Source of the DNA: Pseudomonas azotoformans
Lineage (GTDB): Bacteria > Pseudomonadota > Gammaproteobacteria > Pseudomonadales > Pseudomonadaceae
NCBI RefSeq assembly: GCF_001579805.1
Contig: NZ_CP014546.1
Location: 992,001-1,056,000, forward strand
Length of the DNA: 64,000 nucleotides
Direction: 5' to 3'
This document shows, piece by piece, positions 1-12,620 of the stretch (position 1 is the stretch's first letter; every line of letters starts with the position of its first letter). The position numbers and the translations under genes were made by a program. Below the pieces are notes generated by a model, which was not told the DNA's origin, did not search any database, and worked only from the letters and a program-made list of their open reading frames with translations.

Positions 1-1
1 T

Positions 2-385
2 ACCTCTCCTAGACTAACTGCTCAAGGGCACCCTCCGCCGACTAGCACCTCATCGCCCTACCCAATAACGGCACACTACGGTTATGCCTTGTTATGGTCC
101 ACACTTATTCCTGCGAATGCCGCCACCTTGATGACTGGTCATAGGGTAACCGCTACGATCCGACGAAACGGTAATCAGCCCTCCACTACTACGCCTTACC
201 CAGCCGCAGTGTTCCATACCTATGTTTACAAAAGAAATGGACGAGCCGGTGATGTTCTAGCGGCAGAACTGCCAAACCCGCAGACTTACGTGCCCAACAC
301 TAACTATACGATAGCGTTACAAGTCACTGACGCTACAGGCACAGTGATTAGACTGTCCATCAACACGACGTTCAGATTTTCCTAA
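2..385 (+). CDS. 3' end of an unrecognised protein (5' end outside window)
   Basis: The reading frame is open from the first bases of the window to a TAA at 383-385, so about 127 C-terminal residues are visible and the start lies upstream. The segment is rich in Thr, Pro, Asn and Tyr. It ends in alternating hydrophobic and polar residues (YTIALQVTDATGTVIRLSIN) that suggest beta strands, as in surface or secreted beta-sandwich domains; that is inference from composition. Its base composition is clearly lower in GC than the metabolic genes that follow, which fits an accessory gene. No family was recognised. It converges on fba. Confidence 0.55.
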   Translation, partial: TSPRLTAQGHPPPTSTSSPYPITAHYGYALLWSTLIPANAATLMTGHRVTATIRRNGNQPSTTTPYPAAVFHTYVYKRNGRAGDVLAAELPNPQTYVPNTNYTIALQVTDATGTVIRLSINTTFRFS

Positions 386-554
386 CTTGTTGAAAGGTGT
401 CGAACTGAAAGGCTATTCGCGGAGCAGTAAATATAAATATAACCACACACTCATTTAGAACGGCGCGCGAAGCTGTTTGGTGCTTCAAAGAGCGCCCGCC
501 TATCACGCATTGGAAATTCCATATCAATCGATGCAACCTACAAATTTCAACTAC

Positions 555-586
555 AAAAAAGCCCGCATCGCTGCGGGCTTTTTCTT
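555..586 (-). terminator. Rho-independent terminator of the fba operon
   Basis: A 7-bp GC stem (GCCCGCA/TGCGGGC, 561-567 and 572-578) with a 4-nt loop is flanked by A and T runs on both sides, so it can work in either direction. It lies just past the fba stop codon and between convergent genes. The remaining bases 386-554 are AT-rich and show no gene. Confidence 0.85.
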
Positions 587-599
587 AAGCGACTGGGGC

Positions 600-1664
600 T
601 CAGTTGACCTTCGCGTTCAACTCACCTTTCAAATACCGCTGATACATCGCTTCCAACGAAACCGGCTTGATCTTCGAAGCGTTGCCGGCGGTGCCGAAGG
701 CCTCGTAGCGAGCAATACATACGTCACGCATGGCGGTCACAGTGGCGCCAAAGAACTTACGCGGATCAAACTCGCTCGGATTGGTAGCCATCAGGCGACG
801 CATCGCACCGGTGGACGCCAAACGCAGGTCGGTGTCGATGTTGACCTTGCGCACGCCGTGCTTGATGCCTTCGACGATTTCTTCAACCGGTACGCCGTAG
901 GTTTCTTTGATGTCGCCGCCGTACTGGTTGATGATCGCCAGCCACTCTTGCGGCACCGAGGAAGAACCGTGCATCACCAGGTGGGTGTTGGGGATGCGTT
1001 TGTGTATTTCCTTGATGCGGTCGATGGCTAGCACGTCGCCGGTAGGCGGCTTGGTGAACTTGTAGGCGCCGTGGCTGGTGCCGATGGCGATGGCCAGGGC
1101 GTCGACTTGGGTCTTCTTGACGAAGTCGGCGGCTTCTTCCGGGTCGGTCAGCATCTGGCTGTGATCCAGCACGCCTTCGGCGCCGATGCCGTCTTCTTCA
1201 CCGGCCATGCCGGTTTCCAGGGAACCCAGGCAGCCCAGCTCGCCTTCAACCGATACGCCGCAGGCGTGGGCCATGGCCACGGTTTGTTGGGTGACGCGTA
1301 CGTTGTACTCGTAGTCGGTCGGGGTCTTGCCGTCTTCGCCGAGGGAGCCGTCCATCATCACCGAGCTGAAGCCCAGCTGGATGGAGCGCTGGCACACGTC
1401 AGGGCTGGTGCCGTGGTCCTGGTGCATGCACACCGGGATGTGCGGGAATTCTTCGATTGCGGCGAGGATCAGGTGACGCAGGAACGGGGCACCGGCGTAT
1501 TTGCGCGCACCGGCCGAAGCCTGGACGATCACAGGGGAGTCGGTCTTGTCAGCGGCTTCCATGATGGCGCGCATCTGCTCAAGGTTGTTGACGTTAAAGG
1601 CTGGGACGCCGTAGCCGAACTCGGCTGCGTGGTCCAGCATTTGACGCATGCTGATAAGTGCCAT
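600..1664 (-). CDS. fba: Fructose-1,6-bisphosphate aldolase, class II
   Basis: 354 residues. It cleaves fructose-1,6-bisphosphate to DHAP and glyceraldehyde-3-phosphate in the cytosol; in Pseudomonas it mainly serves gluconeogenesis. Class II (zinc-dependent) features are visible: the CMHQDHG segment carrying the catalytic Asp and a metal-binding His, a glycine-rich GTSHGAYKF phosphate loop, and the late KVNIDTDLR motif. The length is typical of the proteobacterial Calvin-cycle-type subgroup. It is the last gene of a tkt/epd/pgk/lipoprotein/fba series in which all genes are on the minus strand, and is followed by a strong terminator. Confidence 0.97.
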   Translation of the reverse strand: MALISMRQMLDHAAEFGYGVPAFNVNNLEQMRAIMEAADKTDSPVIVQASAGARKYAGAPFLRHLILAAIEEFPHIPVCMHQDHGTSPDVCQRSIQLGFSSVMMDGSLGEDGKTPTDYEYNVRVTQQTVAMAHACGVSVEGELGCLGSLETGMAGEEDGIGAEGVLDHSQMLTDPEEAADFVKKTQVDALAIAIGTSHGAYKFTKPPTGDVLAIDRIKEIHKRIPNTHLVMHGSSSVPQEWLAIINQYGGDIKETYGVPVEEIVEGIKHGVRKVNIDTDLRLASTGAMRRLMATNPSEFDPRKFFGATVTAMRDVCIARYEAFGTAGNASKIKPVSLEAMYQRYLKGELNAKVN

Positions 1665-1788
1665 TGTGTTGTCTCTCCCGGTCGAGGGTCGTTAATCGTG
1701 CAAGCCTGCCGTAGCGGCGGCTGCTATTCAAGTTATTGCAGGTCAGGGTTTGTAGGCCTGGCCTGCTGAATCGTTATTGCTGTCAGGC

Positions 1789-2124
1789 TTACTGCGCTTT
1801 GCAGCCGCGCCCGATCAAATCATCGGTGGCGACCCAGTAAACCAGGCCTTCCTCACCTTTTGTGTGAAACGCCAATTGGTCGTTGGCATACAACACGCCC
1901 GAGGCGGCGACGTCCTGTTTCAAGCGGTAAACCTGGTCGGAGCCGCCGAGGCGCACATCGACTTCAGATTTAGCCGCATTGGCAAAGCGCCAGTTGACCT
2001 CAGCCTTGCTGTCGCAGGTCCAGGTGGTCCACTTGTCGGCAGTTTCTGCCTTGTTGCTGAACATGTTCATGCTGCTGCAGCCGGCCAACAGGGCCAGGGC
2101 TGCCAGGGCGAAAACGCCTTTCAT
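1789..2124 (-). CDS. MliC-family lipoprotein (probable C-type lysozyme inhibitor)
   Basis: 111 residues. It starts with a lipoprotein signal ending in the lipobox LLAGC, so it is probably anchored in a membrane and faces the periplasm. The C-terminal part (WTCDSKAEVNWRF ... GLVYWVATDD) fits the MliC/PliC beta-barrel family, which binds C-type lysozyme. The family assignment rests on the pattern of paired Cys and aromatic residues and on synteny with the lipoprotein genes between pgk and fba in P. aeruginosa. The start at 2124 was chosen because an AGGA ribosome-binding site precedes it and the signal peptide begins there; an in-frame extension to 2181 has neither. Confidence 0.75.
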   Translation of the reverse strand: MKGVFALAALALLAGCSSMNMFSNKAETADKWTTWTCDSKAEVNWRFANAAKSEVDVRLGGSDQVYRLKQDVAASGVLYANDQLAFHTKGEEGLVYWVATDDLIGRGCKAQ

Positions 2125-2171
2125 TGCCAATCCTCGTGAGGCGACCGATGGCCGCCAGTTGATCAGACCCG

Positions 2172-2399
2172 TCAAGGGCAACCCTGTTCCTGACCGTTGG
2201 GCGCGGCGTCGTATTTCTCCAGCCGTTCGTTGCCGATGCGCTTGTTGATCACCGGCATGGTCTCGGCTTGCCAGTCCGCCTGGTAGCAGCTCTTTTTTTG
2301 CTGCGCTGCAGGCTTGCCAGCGTCCGGCTCAGCGCTTGGCGTGCTGCCGCAGCCGACCAACAGGCCCGCTGCGATCACCATAGCCAACGACTTGATCAT
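2172..2399 (-). CDS. Small hypothetical lipoprotein
   Basis: 75 residues: a short lipoprotein signal (MIKSLAMVIAAGLLVGCGS) with lipobox LVGC, a Pro/Ala/Lys linker, then a small domain with two Cys (KKSCYQADWQAE ... GQEQGCP) that could form a disulfide. A clear AGGAG site precedes the start at 2399. It lies 29 bases past pgk on the same strand and 47 bases before the MliC-like gene, the same place as an uncharacterised lipoprotein gene in P. aeruginosa. Function unknown. Confidence 0.7.
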   Translation of the reverse strand: MIKSLAMVIAAGLLVGCGSTPSAEPDAGKPAAQQKKSCYQADWQAETMPVINKRIGNERLEKYDAAPNGQEQGCP

Positions 2400-2428
2400 G
2401 GGAACACTCCTTTTCCGGATCACGAGCC

Positions 2429-3592
2429 TCAGCCTTTGGCTCGGGTTTCCAGCACTTCAACGGCGGGCAGTACTTTGCCTTCGACGAATTCGAGGAACGC
2501 GCCGCCACCGGTAGAAATGTAGGAGATTTGGTCAGCAACGCCATATTTATCGATGGCCGCCAGGGTGTCGCCACCGCCCGCGATGGAGAACGCCGAGCTT
2601 TCAGCGATGGCCTTGGCCAGCACTTTGGTGCCGTTGCCGAATTGGTCGAATTCGAACACTCCGACCGGACCGTTCCACAGGATGGTCTGCGAAGCTTTCA
2701 GCAGTTCGGCGAAGTTGGCCGCGGTTTGCGGGCCGATATCCAGGATCATGTCGTCGGCGGCCACATCAGCGATCAGCTTGACGGTAGCTTCGGCGCTTTC
2801 GGCAAATTCCTTGGCGACCACCACGTCGACCGGCAATGGCACGCTGACTTTGGCGGCGATGGCGCGGGCGGTGTCCAGCAGGTCCGGTTCGTACAGGGAC
2901 TTGCCCACCGGGTGACCGGCGGCGGCCAGGAAGGTGTTGGCGATGCCGCCGCCAACGATCAGTTGATTGCAGATCTGGCTCAGGCTGTTGAGCACGTCCA
3001 GCTTGGTCGACACCTTGGAGCCGGCCACGATGGCAGCCATTGGCTGAGCCGGAGCGCCCAGCGCCTTGCCCAGTGCGTCCAGTTCAGCAGCCAGCAGCGG
3101 GCCAGCGGCGGCGACCTTGGCGAACTTGGCCACGCCGTGGGTCGAGCCTTCGGCGCGGTGAGCGGTGCCGAACGCGTCCATCACGAACACGTCACACAGC
3201 GCCGCATATTGCTGGGCCAGTTCGTCGCTGTTCTTTTTCTCGCCCTTGTTGAAGCGCACGTTTTCGAACAGCACGATGTCGCCGGCTTTAACGTCAACGC
3301 CACCCAGGTAGTCAGCCACCAGCGGCACGTCACGGCCCAGGGCTTTGCTGAGGTAATCGGCAACAGGCTTGAGGCTATTTTCGGCGGAGAACTCACCTTC
3401 GGTCGGGCGACCCAGGTGGGAGCAGACCATCACGGCCGCACCTTTTTCCAGGGCCAGCTTGATGGTCGGCAGCGAGGCCAGGATTCGCGCATCGCTGGTG
3501 ACAACACCGTCCTTGACTGGGACGTTGAGGTCTTCGCGGATCAGTACGCGCTTACCTTGCAGATCGAGGTCGGTCATCTTCAACACGGTCAT
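2429..3592 (-). CDS. pgk: Phosphoglycerate kinase
   Basis: 387 residues, normal for a bacterial PGK. It transfers phosphate between 1,3-bisphosphoglycerate and ADP in the cytosol. The sequence has the N-terminal substrate-binding segment ([12 protein letters not shown]), the SHLGRP motif, and the C-terminal nucleotide-binding part with GGGDT and [10 protein letters not shown]. The first ATG, at 3592, has AGGA about ten bases upstream; a second in-frame ATG five codons later is possible. It follows epd by 17 bases, so the two are probably co-transcribed. Confidence 0.97.
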   Translation of the reverse strand: MTVLKMTDLDLQGKRVLIREDLNVPVKDGVVTSDARILASLPTIKLALEKGAAVMVCSHLGRPTEGEFSAENSLKPVADYLSKALGRDVPLVADYLGGVDVKAGDIVLFENVRFNKGEKKNSDELAQQYAALCDVFVMDAFGTAHRAEGSTHGVAKFAKVAAAGPLLAAELDALGKALGAPAQPMAAIVAGSKVSTKLDVLNSLSQICNQLIVGGGIANTFLAAAGHPVGKSLYEPDLLDTARAIAAKVSVPLPVDVVVAKEFAESAEATVKLIADVAADDMILDIGPQTAANFAELLKASQTILWNGPVGVFEFDQFGNGTKVLAKAIAESSAFSIAGGGDTLAAIDKYGVADQISYISTGGGAFLEFVEGKVLPAVEVLETRAKG

Positions 3593-3609
3593 GGGTCGCA
3601 GTTCCTGAA

Positions 3610-4665
3610 TTACTGTTGAGGTTGTTTAGAGGCGATGTGCAGATAATGTTCCGCAACATCCAGCATGCGGTTGGCAAAACCCCATTCGTTGTCGAACCAG
3701 GCCAGGATATTGACCAGCCTTGGGCCGGAAACGCGGGTCTGGCTGGCATCGACAATCGCCGAATGCGGGTCGTGGTTGAAATCACAACTGGCGTGGGGCA
3801 ATTCGGTGTAGGCCAAAAGGCCCTTGAGCGGGCCGCTGGTGGCGGCGTCGCGCAGGATCCGGTTGACCTCCGTCGCATCGGTGTCGCTGACGGTTTGCAT
3901 GGTGATGTCCAAGCAGGACACGTTCACCGTCGGCACCCGTACGGCTTTGGCCTGGATTCGCCCGGCAAGTTCCGGCAACAGTCGCTCGATGCCACGGGCC
4001 AGGCCGGTGGACACCGGAATCACTGACTGGAACGCCGAGCGCGTGCGGCGCAGGTCTTCGTGGTGGTAGGCGTCGATCACCGGCTGGTCGTTCATCGCCG
4101 AGTGGATCGTGGTGATCGACACGTAATCCAGGCCGATCGCCTGATCCAGCAAGCGCAACAGCGGCACGCTGCAGTTGGTGGTGCAGGAAGCGTTGGACAC
4201 CAGCAGCTCATCGCCCGTCAGGCAATCCTGATTGATGCCGTAGACGATGGTGGCGTCGACATCCGCCTCGCTGGCCATCGGCTGGGAAAACAGCACACGC
4301 GGCGCGCCGGCGTCGAGGAAACGCTGGCCATCGGCACGGGTGTGGTAGACACCGGAGCATTCCAGCACCAGGTCGACGCCCAGTGCTTTCCAGTCGATGC
4401 CTTCGGGGGTGGCACTGCGCAAGACCTGCACGCAGTTGCCATTAATGTGCAGACAATCGCCTTCGACCCGCACTTCGCCAGGGAAGCGGCCGTGGGTGGA
4501 GTCAAAGCGTGTCAGGTATTCGATGCTGGCCATGTCGGCCAAATCATTGATCGCGACAATTTCAAACCCGGCCGCCGCCCCTCGCTCGAACAGAGCACGC
4601 AAGACGCAACGACCAATGCGGCCGTAGCCGTTGAGTGCAACTTTGTAGGGACGCGGTTGAGGCAT
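3610..4665 (-). CDS. epd: D-erythrose-4-phosphate dehydrogenase
   Basis: 351 residues of the GAPDH superfamily. It oxidises erythrose-4-phosphate to 4-phosphoerythronate, the first step of the DXP-dependent route to pyridoxal phosphate. The NAD-binding NGYGRIGR motif is at the N-terminus, the catalytic Cys sits in SNASCTTNC and the partner His in [10 protein letters not shown]. The sequence between tkt and pgk is diagnostic of epd rather than the glycolytic gapA, and the extra N-terminal length agrees. Some residual GAPDH activity cannot be excluded. Confidence 0.93.
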   Translation of the reverse strand: MPQPRPYKVALNGYGRIGRCVLRALFERGAAAGFEIVAINDLADMASIEYLTRFDSTHGRFPGEVRVEGDCLHINGNCVQVLRSATPEGIDWKALGVDLVLECSGVYHTRADGQRFLDAGAPRVLFSQPMASEADVDATIVYGINQDCLTGDELLVSNASCTTNCSVPLLRLLDQAIGLDYVSITTIHSAMNDQPVIDAYHHEDLRRTRSAFQSVIPVSTGLARGIERLLPELAGRIQAKAVRVPTVNVSCLDITMQTVSDTDATEVNRILRDAATSGPLKGLLAYTELPHASCDFNHDPHSAIVDASQTRVSGPRLVNILAWFDNEWGFANRMLDVAEHYLHIASKQPQQ

Positions 4666-4704
4666 GGGGTTCTCGATTACCTTGGGTAACGGGGTGGCTG
4701 TCAG

Positions 4705-4785
4705 ACCGCTTTCGCGAGCAAGCCCGCTCCCACATTTAGACCGCGATCTAATGTGGGAGCGGGCTTGCTCGCGAAGGCGTCAGTA
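4705..4785. repeat. REPIN (inverted pair of REP sequences), type 1
   Basis: Two copies of a REP with core TGTGGGAGCGGGCTTGCTCG face each other across a short AT-rich centre (arms about 4711-4734 and 4752-4775). This is the well-known fluorescent-pseudomonad REP family. It sits between tkt and epd, where the hairpin may stabilise or separate transcripts. A second copy of the same type is at about 61.04 kb. Confidence 0.9.
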
Positions 4786-4806
4786 CAACCACCCCAATTT
4801 ACAGCC

Positions 4807-6804
4807 TTAGTCTTCCAGCAGCTCTTCAGCCTGACCCAGGATGTTTTCCAGGGTGAAACCGAACTCTTCGAACAACGCTGGCGCCGGCGCCGACTCACCG
4901 TAGGTGGTCATGCCGATCACGCGGCCTTCCAGGCCCACGTACTTGTACCAGTAGTCGGCGTGCGCCGCTTCGATGGCGATACGCGCGCTGACCTGCAACG
5001 GCAGCACCGACTGCTTGTAACCGGCGTCCTGGGCTTCGAACACGCTGGTGCACGGCATGGACACAACACGTACGTTGCGGCCTTGGGCAGTCAGCTTGTC
5101 GTACGCCTGAACGGTCAGGCCCACTTCGGAACCGGTGGAGATCAGGATCAGCTCCGGCTCGCCGATGCAGTCCTTGAGCACGTAGCCGCCACGGCTGATG
5201 TCGGCGATCTGCGCGTCGGTACGCACTTGGTGCTGCAGGTTCTGACGCGAGAAGATCAGCGCCGAAGGGCCGTCCTTACGCTCGATGGCGTGTTTCCAGG
5301 CCACGGCGGATTCCACCGCATCGGCAGGGCGCCAGCAATCCAGGTTCGGCGTGGTACGCAGGCTGGTCAGTTGCTCGACAGGCTGGTGCGTCGGGCCGTC
5401 TTCACCGAGGCCGATGGAGTCGTGGGTGTACACATGGATCACGCGTTTCTTCATCAGCGCGGCCATGCGTACAGCGTTGCGGGCGTATTCCATGAACATC
5501 AGGAAGGTCGCGCCGTAAGGCACCAGGCCACCGTGCAGGGACACGCCGTTCATGATGGCGCTCATGCCGAACTCACGTACGCCGTAGTACATGTAGTTGC
5601 CGCTGGCGTCTTCAGCCGACACACCTTTGCAGCCTTTCCACAGGGTCAGGTTGGAACCGGCCAGGTCGGCAGAACCGCCGAGGATCTCAGGCAGCAGGGG
5701 GCCAAAGGCGTTCAGGGTGTTCTGGCTGGCTTTACGGCTGGCGATGGTCTCGCCCTTGGCCGCGACTTCGGCGATGTAGGCCGAGGCTTTTTCCGAGAAG
5801 TCGACAGGCAGGTCACCGGCGAGGCGGCGGACCAGCTCGTTGGCCAACTCAGGGAACTCGGCGGAGTAGGCGGCGAAACGCTGGTCCCACTCGGCCTCGG
5901 TGGCCAGGCCTTTTTCCTTGGCATCCCATTCGGCGTAGATGTCGGCCGGGATTTCGAACGGGCCGTGGTTCCACTTCAGGGCTTCACGGGTCAAGGCGAT
6001 TTCCGCGTCACCCAGTGGGGCGCCGTGGCAGTCTTCTTTGCCCTGCTTGTTCGGCGAACCGAAACCGATGGTGGTCTTGCAGCAGATCAGGGTCGGCTGC
6101 GCGCTCTTGCGGGCGGTGTCGATGGCGGTCTTGATCTCTTCCGGATCGTGGCCGTCGACGTTGCGGATCACCTGCCAGTTGTAGGCTTCGAAACGCTTCG
6201 GGGTGTCATCGGTGAACCAGCCTTCGACTTCGCCGTCGATGGAGATGCCGTTGTCATCGTAGAAGGCGATCAGCTTGCCCAGGCCCAGGGTGCCGGCCAA
6301 GGAAGCGACTTCGTGGGAAATGCCTTCCATCATGCAGCCATCACCTAGGAACACATAGGTGTGGTGATCGACGATGTTGTGGCCTGTGCGATTGAACTGC
6401 GCGCCCAGGACTTTCTCAGCCAGCGCGAAGCCAACGGCGTTGGCCAGGCCTTGGCCCAGGGGACCGGTGGTGGTCTCGACGCCTGGGGTGTAGCCGAATT
6501 CCGGGTGACCCGGGGTGCGGCTGTGCAGCTGGCGGAAGCTTTTCAGGTCATCGATAGTGACGTCGTAGCCGGTCAGGTGCAGCAGCGAGTAGATCAGCAT
6601 CGAGCCGTGGCCGTTGGACAGGACGAAGCGGTCACGGTCGGCAAACGACGGGTTGCTCGGGTTGTGTTTCAGGTAGTCACGCCAAAGCACCTCGGCGATA
6701 TCCGCCATGCCCATCGGGGCACCGGGATGGCCGCTGTTGGCTTTTTGCACGGCATCCATGCTGAGGGCACGAATGGCGTTGGCACGCTCACGACGGCTGG
6801 GCAT
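4807..6804 (-). CDS. tktA: Transketolase
   Basis: 665 residues, full length. A ThDP-dependent enzyme of the non-oxidative pentose phosphate pathway that moves two-carbon units between ketose and aldose phosphates. Visible motifs are the N-terminal [16 protein letters not shown], the thiamine-diphosphate segment [18 protein letters not shown] followed by [12 protein letters not shown], and the central [26 protein letters not shown] block that holds catalytic residues. It begins the minus-strand carbohydrate series and is divergent from the regulator-metK unit. Bases 6805-7063 form the shared intergenic region. Confidence 0.97.
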   Translation of the reverse strand: MPSRRERANAIRALSMDAVQKANSGHPGAPMGMADIAEVLWRDYLKHNPSNPSFADRDRFVLSNGHGSMLIYSLLHLTGYDVTIDDLKSFRQLHSRTPGHPEFGYTPGVETTTGPLGQGLANAVGFALAEKVLGAQFNRTGHNIVDHHTYVFLGDGCMMEGISHEVASLAGTLGLGKLIAFYDDNGISIDGEVEGWFTDDTPKRFEAYNWQVIRNVDGHDPEEIKTAIDTARKSAQPTLICCKTTIGFGSPNKQGKEDCHGAPLGDAEIALTREALKWNHGPFEIPADIYAEWDAKEKGLATEAEWDQRFAAYSAEFPELANELVRRLAGDLPVDFSEKASAYIAEVAAKGETIASRKASQNTLNAFGPLLPEILGGSADLAGSNLTLWKGCKGVSAEDASGNYMYYGVREFGMSAIMNGVSLHGGLVPYGATFLMFMEYARNAVRMAALMKKRVIHVYTHDSIGLGEDGPTHQPVEQLTSLRTTPNLDCWRPADAVESAVAWKHAIERKDGPSALIFSRQNLQHQVRTDAQIADISRGGYVLKDCIGEPELILISTGSEVGLTVQAYDKLTAQGRNVRVVSMPCTSVFEAQDAGYKQSVLPLQVSARIAIEAAHADYWYKYVGLEGRVIGMTTYGESAPAPALFEEFGFTLENILGQAEELLED

Positions 6805-6998
6805 CGCTGATCTCCTGGGGTTTGCTGAAAAGAAACGGAAAAAAGGACCGGCATTTTCCCTCAGCCACCGCCTGCGGGCAATGACAGATAGTCACTTGAG
6901 GACGTTTTTCCTGTGCTTTGGGCGTCAATCCCTTGCAGAAACCTTTAACCAGTTCGTCTAAAGGTTATAGCGAGTGCTTATAACCGCCACTTATCGAT

Positions 6999-7022
6999 CA
7001 ATATCAAAACTTTTTGATATTG
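6999..7022. promoter_or_regulatory. Perfect 11-bp palindrome, probable operator of the ArsR-type regulator
   Basis: CAATATCAAAA and TTTTGATATTG are exact reverse complements separated by two bases. The site is AT-rich in GC-rich surroundings and lies directly before a promoter-like pair (TTGCGA at 7026-7031, 17-bp spacer, TAGACT at 7049-7054) that would drive the regulator-metK unit. ArsR-family dimers bind sites of this size. That it is the binding site of the adjacent regulator is inference. Confidence 0.6.
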
Positions 7023-7063
7023 CCCTTGCGATGCATTCCACCCGTCACTAGACTGCTGGCCTT

Positions 7064-8059
7064 ATGAATCTACCCATGCCCTCACTGCGCCCCGACGACG
7101 GCGATGAACTGGCAGCCTTGTGCAAGGCCGCTGGCGATCCGTTGCGTTTGAACGTGTTGCGCGCGCTGGCCAACGATTCCTTCGGCGTACTGGAACTGGC
7201 GCAGATCTTCGCCATCGGCCAATCCGGCATGAGCCACCACTTAAAGGTGCTGGCCCAGGCCGACCTGGTGGCGACCCGCCGTGAAGGCAATGCGATTTTC
7301 TACCGCCGCGCCCTGCCTCATAACGAGTTGTTGGGCGGCAAGCTGCACGCAGCGCTGCTTGAGGAAGTGGATAACCTGAGCCTGCCCGGCGACGTACAGT
7401 CGCGCATCAGCCAGGTCCATGGGCAACGCGCTGCCGCCAGCCAGGACTTTTTCGCACGGGTTGCCGAGAAGTTTCGCGCCCAGCAAGACCTGATTGCCGG
7501 CCTTGCCCAATACCGCGACAGTGTATTGGCGCTGCTCGACAAGCTGAGCTTCAGTGAAGAGGCCACAGCACTGGAAGTCGGCCCTGGCGACGGCGGTTTC
7601 CTGCCGGAACTGGCGCGGCGCTTCCAGCAAGTCACCGCGCTGGACAACAGCCCGGCGATGCTCGAACTGGCGCGCCAGCTGTGTGAACGCGAGTCGCTGG
7701 GCAATGTCAGCCTGCAGTTGGCGGACGCGCTGAACAACACAACGTTGAAGGCCGACTGCGTGGTGCTGAACATGGTCTTGCACCATTTCGCCGCCCCCGC
7801 CGACGCGCTCAAGCAAATGGCCGGGCTGCTGCAACCCGGCGGTAGCCTATTGGTTACGGATTTATGCAGCCACAACCAGAATTGGGCCAGGGAGGCCTGC
7901 GGTGATCTCTGGTTGGGTTTTGAACAGGACGATCTGGCCCGTTGGGCCACCGCTGCGGGACTCGTTCCCGGGGAAAGCCTCTATGTAGGTTTACGTAATG
8001 GTTTCCAGATTCAGGTCCGCCATTTTCAGCGGCCGGCTGGCGACACTCACCATCGGTAA
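7064..8059 (+). CDS. ArsR-family regulator fused to a SAM-dependent methyltransferase domain (SahR-like)
   Basis: 331 residues. Residues about 5-95 form a winged helix of ArsR type ([18 protein letters not shown] ... [18 protein letters not shown]). After a linker, residues about 160-320 form a class I methyltransferase fold with the SAM loop [14 protein letters not shown]. It ends 19 bases before metK on the same strand. Family knowledge: ArsR-type regulators of the SahR group sense S-adenosylhomocysteine and repress methionine-cycle genes, and some carry such a domain. Sensing of SAM or SAH here is inference. No Shine-Dalgarno site precedes the first ATG and a promoter-like -10 ends only nine bases upstream, so the mRNA may be leaderless; ATG at 7076 is the alternative. 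Confidence 0.82.
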   Translation: MNLPMPSLRPDDGDELAALCKAAGDPLRLNVLRALANDSFGVLELAQIFAIGQSGMSHHLKVLAQADLVATRREGNAIFYRRALPHNELLGGKLHAALLEEVDNLSLPGDVQSRISQVHGQRAAASQDFFARVAEKFRAQQDLIAGLAQYRDSVLALLDKLSFSEEATALEVGPGDGGFLPELARRFQQVTALDNSPAMLELARQLCERESLGNVSLQLADALNNTTLKADCVVLNMVLHHFAAPADALKQMAGLLQPGGSLLVTDLCSHNQNWAREACGDLWLGFEQDDLARWATAAGLVPGESLYVGLRNGFQIQVRHFQRPAGDTHHR

Positions 8060-8078
8060 ATATCAGGAAAACATCGAG

Positions 8079-9269
<1,191 letters not shown>

Positions 9270-9284
9270 TCGCTCTCGGTACAC

Positions 9285-9322
9285 AAAAGCCCTGCCGGGT
9301 TCATCCGGCGGGGCTTTTTATT
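9285..9322 (+). terminator. Rho-independent terminator of metK
   Basis: An 11-bp GC-rich stem (AGCCCTGCCGG pairing with CCGGCGGGGCT, one mismatch allowed) is followed by TTTTTA, 15-20 bases after the metK stop. Confidence 0.9.
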
Positions 9323-9491
9323 GCCGCCCGAATGGCGCGACGACCTTCACAGTTTTTGGATCCAAAGCTTGCAGGCCCAATGATGGCCCCTTAGAATCCG
9401 CGCCCTCTCGGGCCCTTCACCTTATTTGGATATTGCCCTGCGCCAGCCCGGGATTCATCAGCGCGCAGGCAATCGAACATTGAGGTTTTTC

Positions 9492-9842
9492 ATGCGCATT
9501 TCCACGCTCGCCCCCGCCGCCCTGCTGCTCAGCCTGTTCGCCCTGCCGGTTAACGCCGCCGACCTGAGCGCACTGAGCGGCGCCCTGAGCGCCCAACTGG
9601 GTGGCGGCAACTCCGGCGACTGCCAGAAACAAGCCGCAGATCTGCAAACCAAGATCGATGCTGCCGAAGCCCAGAAGGACACCTTGAAAGTAAAGGCCTT
9701 CAAAGCCGCCCAGGACCAGATCAACAAAGGTTGTGACAAACTTTCTGAAGCCCAGGCCAAAGCCGACGCCAAGCAGCAAACACAGGAGGCCAAGGCCGAT
9801 AAGCCCGACGCCGTAAAAGCCCTGGGCGGCCTGTTCAAGTAA
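9492..9842 (+). CDS. Small secreted Ala/Lys/Gln-rich protein
   Basis: 116 residues. A Sec signal peptide ends at about VNAA, followed by a mature part with one Cys pair (GDCQKQAADLQTK ... INKGCDKLSEA) and a long charged helix likely to form a coiled coil. It ends in KALGGLFK. It resembles the DUF1090-type periplasmic proteins found further on at 11.6 kb but is shorter. The start at 9492 was chosen from the signal peptide and a TGAGG site; the frame extends upstream to 9426. No function is known. Confidence 0.7.
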   Translation: MRISTLAPAALLLSLFALPVNAADLSALSGALSAQLGGGNSGDCQKQAADLQTKIDAAEAQKDTLKVKAFKAAQDQINKGCDKLSEAQAKADAKQQTQEAKADKPDAVKALGGLFK

Positions 9843-9857
9843 ATAGAAACACCCCGT

Positions 9858-9888
9858 AAAAAGCCCCGCAGCGTCGGGGCTTTTTTGT
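9858..9888 (+). terminator. Rho-independent terminator
   Basis: GCCCCG/CGGGGC stem with a six-base loop, A run before and six T after, directly behind the small secreted protein gene. Confidence 0.88.
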
Positions 9889-9907
9889 GGCCGAGAGGAT
9901 CATTTAG

Positions 9908-11602
<1,695 letters not shown>

Positions 11603-11641
11603 ACCCAAGCCGACCACCAGATTGCGACTTTGGAGCCCCAC

Positions 11642-12035
11642 ATGAAATTTCTAGCCCCCGTTGCCCTGACCGTTGCAAGCTTCATGGCCACACCGTTGCT
11701 GGCCGCCGAACAAGCACCACAGCTCACCGGCTGCGCCGCCAAGCGCCAAGCCATCAGCACCCAGATCGAGCAGGCCAAGGCCGCCGGCAACAGTGCGCAA
11801 CAAGCTGGTCTGGAAAAAGCCCTGAGCGAAGTCACCGCCAACTGCACCGACGCGTCCTTGAAGAAGGAGCGGGAAAACAAGGTGCTCGATGCCAAGCATG
11901 AAGTCAGCCGCCGTCAGGGCCGACCTCGACAAGGCCATGAAAAAGGGCGACGCGGACAAGATAAACAAACGCAAAGACAAACTCGCCGAGTCCCGCAAAG
12001 AACTGCAGGACGCCGTAGAAGAACTCGACCAGTAA
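11642..12035 (+). pseudogene. DUF1090-family periplasmic protein, apparent +1 frameshift
   Basis: A signal peptide (VALTVASFMATPLLAAE) and the family core with two Cys (LTGCAAKRQAI ... TANCTDASLKKEREN) are read in one frame up to about 11917. The expected C-terminal helix (ADLDKAMKKGDADKINKRKD) continues in the next frame and stops at 12033-12035. Dropping one G from the run 11917-11919 restores a single coding sequence of about 130 residues. As written, the first frame runs on into non-family sequence until 12142. This is either a real recent frameshift or a sequencing error. Confidence 0.8.
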
Positions 12036-12041
12036 AACCGG

Positions 12042-12491
12042 TCAGTGGTCCCGGAACTGTTTATGGCAGGCGCTGCAGGCATCTTCGATTTTCTGCACCG
12101 CCGGCCCCAGGTTGCTGGCCTTGTAAGGCTGGACCTGGCTGATGGTCACCAACTCACCGGTGGCCGCTTCAAGGTTGCGGGCCAGTTGCTGGAATTGCGC
12201 CTGTTTCTGCCAGACATCGTCCTTGGCGCTGGTGTGATCTTCCTCGCGCACGCTCGGGAAATGCTTCCACGGCTCATGGGACAACGCATCCAGCTTGACC
12301 GCGCCTTCGGCAAATTTAGCGCCGTCGAAGGGGATGCGCCCACGCAGCATGCCGCCCAGGTCTTCGCCGGTCTTGAGCATCTGCTTGAAGATCGCCTTGC
12401 GCTGGCCCAGCGGCGAATTGGGGTCCACGCCGCCACAGGCGGACAGTGTCAGGCAGGCCAGCAATACAACGGTCAGTCTTTTAAAAGTCAT
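12042..12491 (-). CDS. Cytochrome c'-type lipoprotein
   Basis: 149 residues. A lipoprotein signal ends in LTLSAC, so the protein is likely membrane-anchored in the periplasm. The C-terminal heme motif CSACH sits at the very end of a four-helix-bundle sequence (RKAIFKQMLKTGEDLGGML ... IEDACSACHKQFRDH), the arrangement of class II cytochromes c'. The redox partner is unknown. The start at 12491 was chosen for the signal peptide; no good ribosome-binding site is seen. It is convergent with the frameshifted DUF1090 gene, only six bases apart, and divergent from mltA. Confidence 0.85.
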   Translation of the reverse strand: MTFKRLTVVLLACLTLSACGGVDPNSPLGQRKAIFKQMLKTGEDLGGMLRGRIPFDGAKFAEGAVKLDALSHEPWKHFPSVREEDHTSAKDDVWQKQAQFQQLARNLEAATGELVTISQVQPYKASNLGPAVQKIEDACSACHKQFRDH

Positions 12492-12620
12492 GGTGGCTTC
12501 GAGGTCACGGGAAACGGCGGCCAGTATCCTCGCCCCGCCCGTAAAGACCAATAGCCCTATTAATAATAAGGGTTGCCCAATTGCACTACCGCGTGGGCAA
12601 TCGCTTCAGGAATGGTTTGT

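Noticed and set aside
1777..3619. Plus-strand open frames opposite the lipoprotein and pgk genes
   Set aside because: They overlap well-supported minus-strand genes completely and have no ribosome-binding site or family match.
4753..6348. Long open frame (531 codons) on the plus strand opposite transketolase
   Set aside because: Its codons mirror the third-position bias of tkt and the product is a low-complexity Gly/Val/His/Gln-rich sequence, as expected for an antisense shadow in a GC-rich genome.
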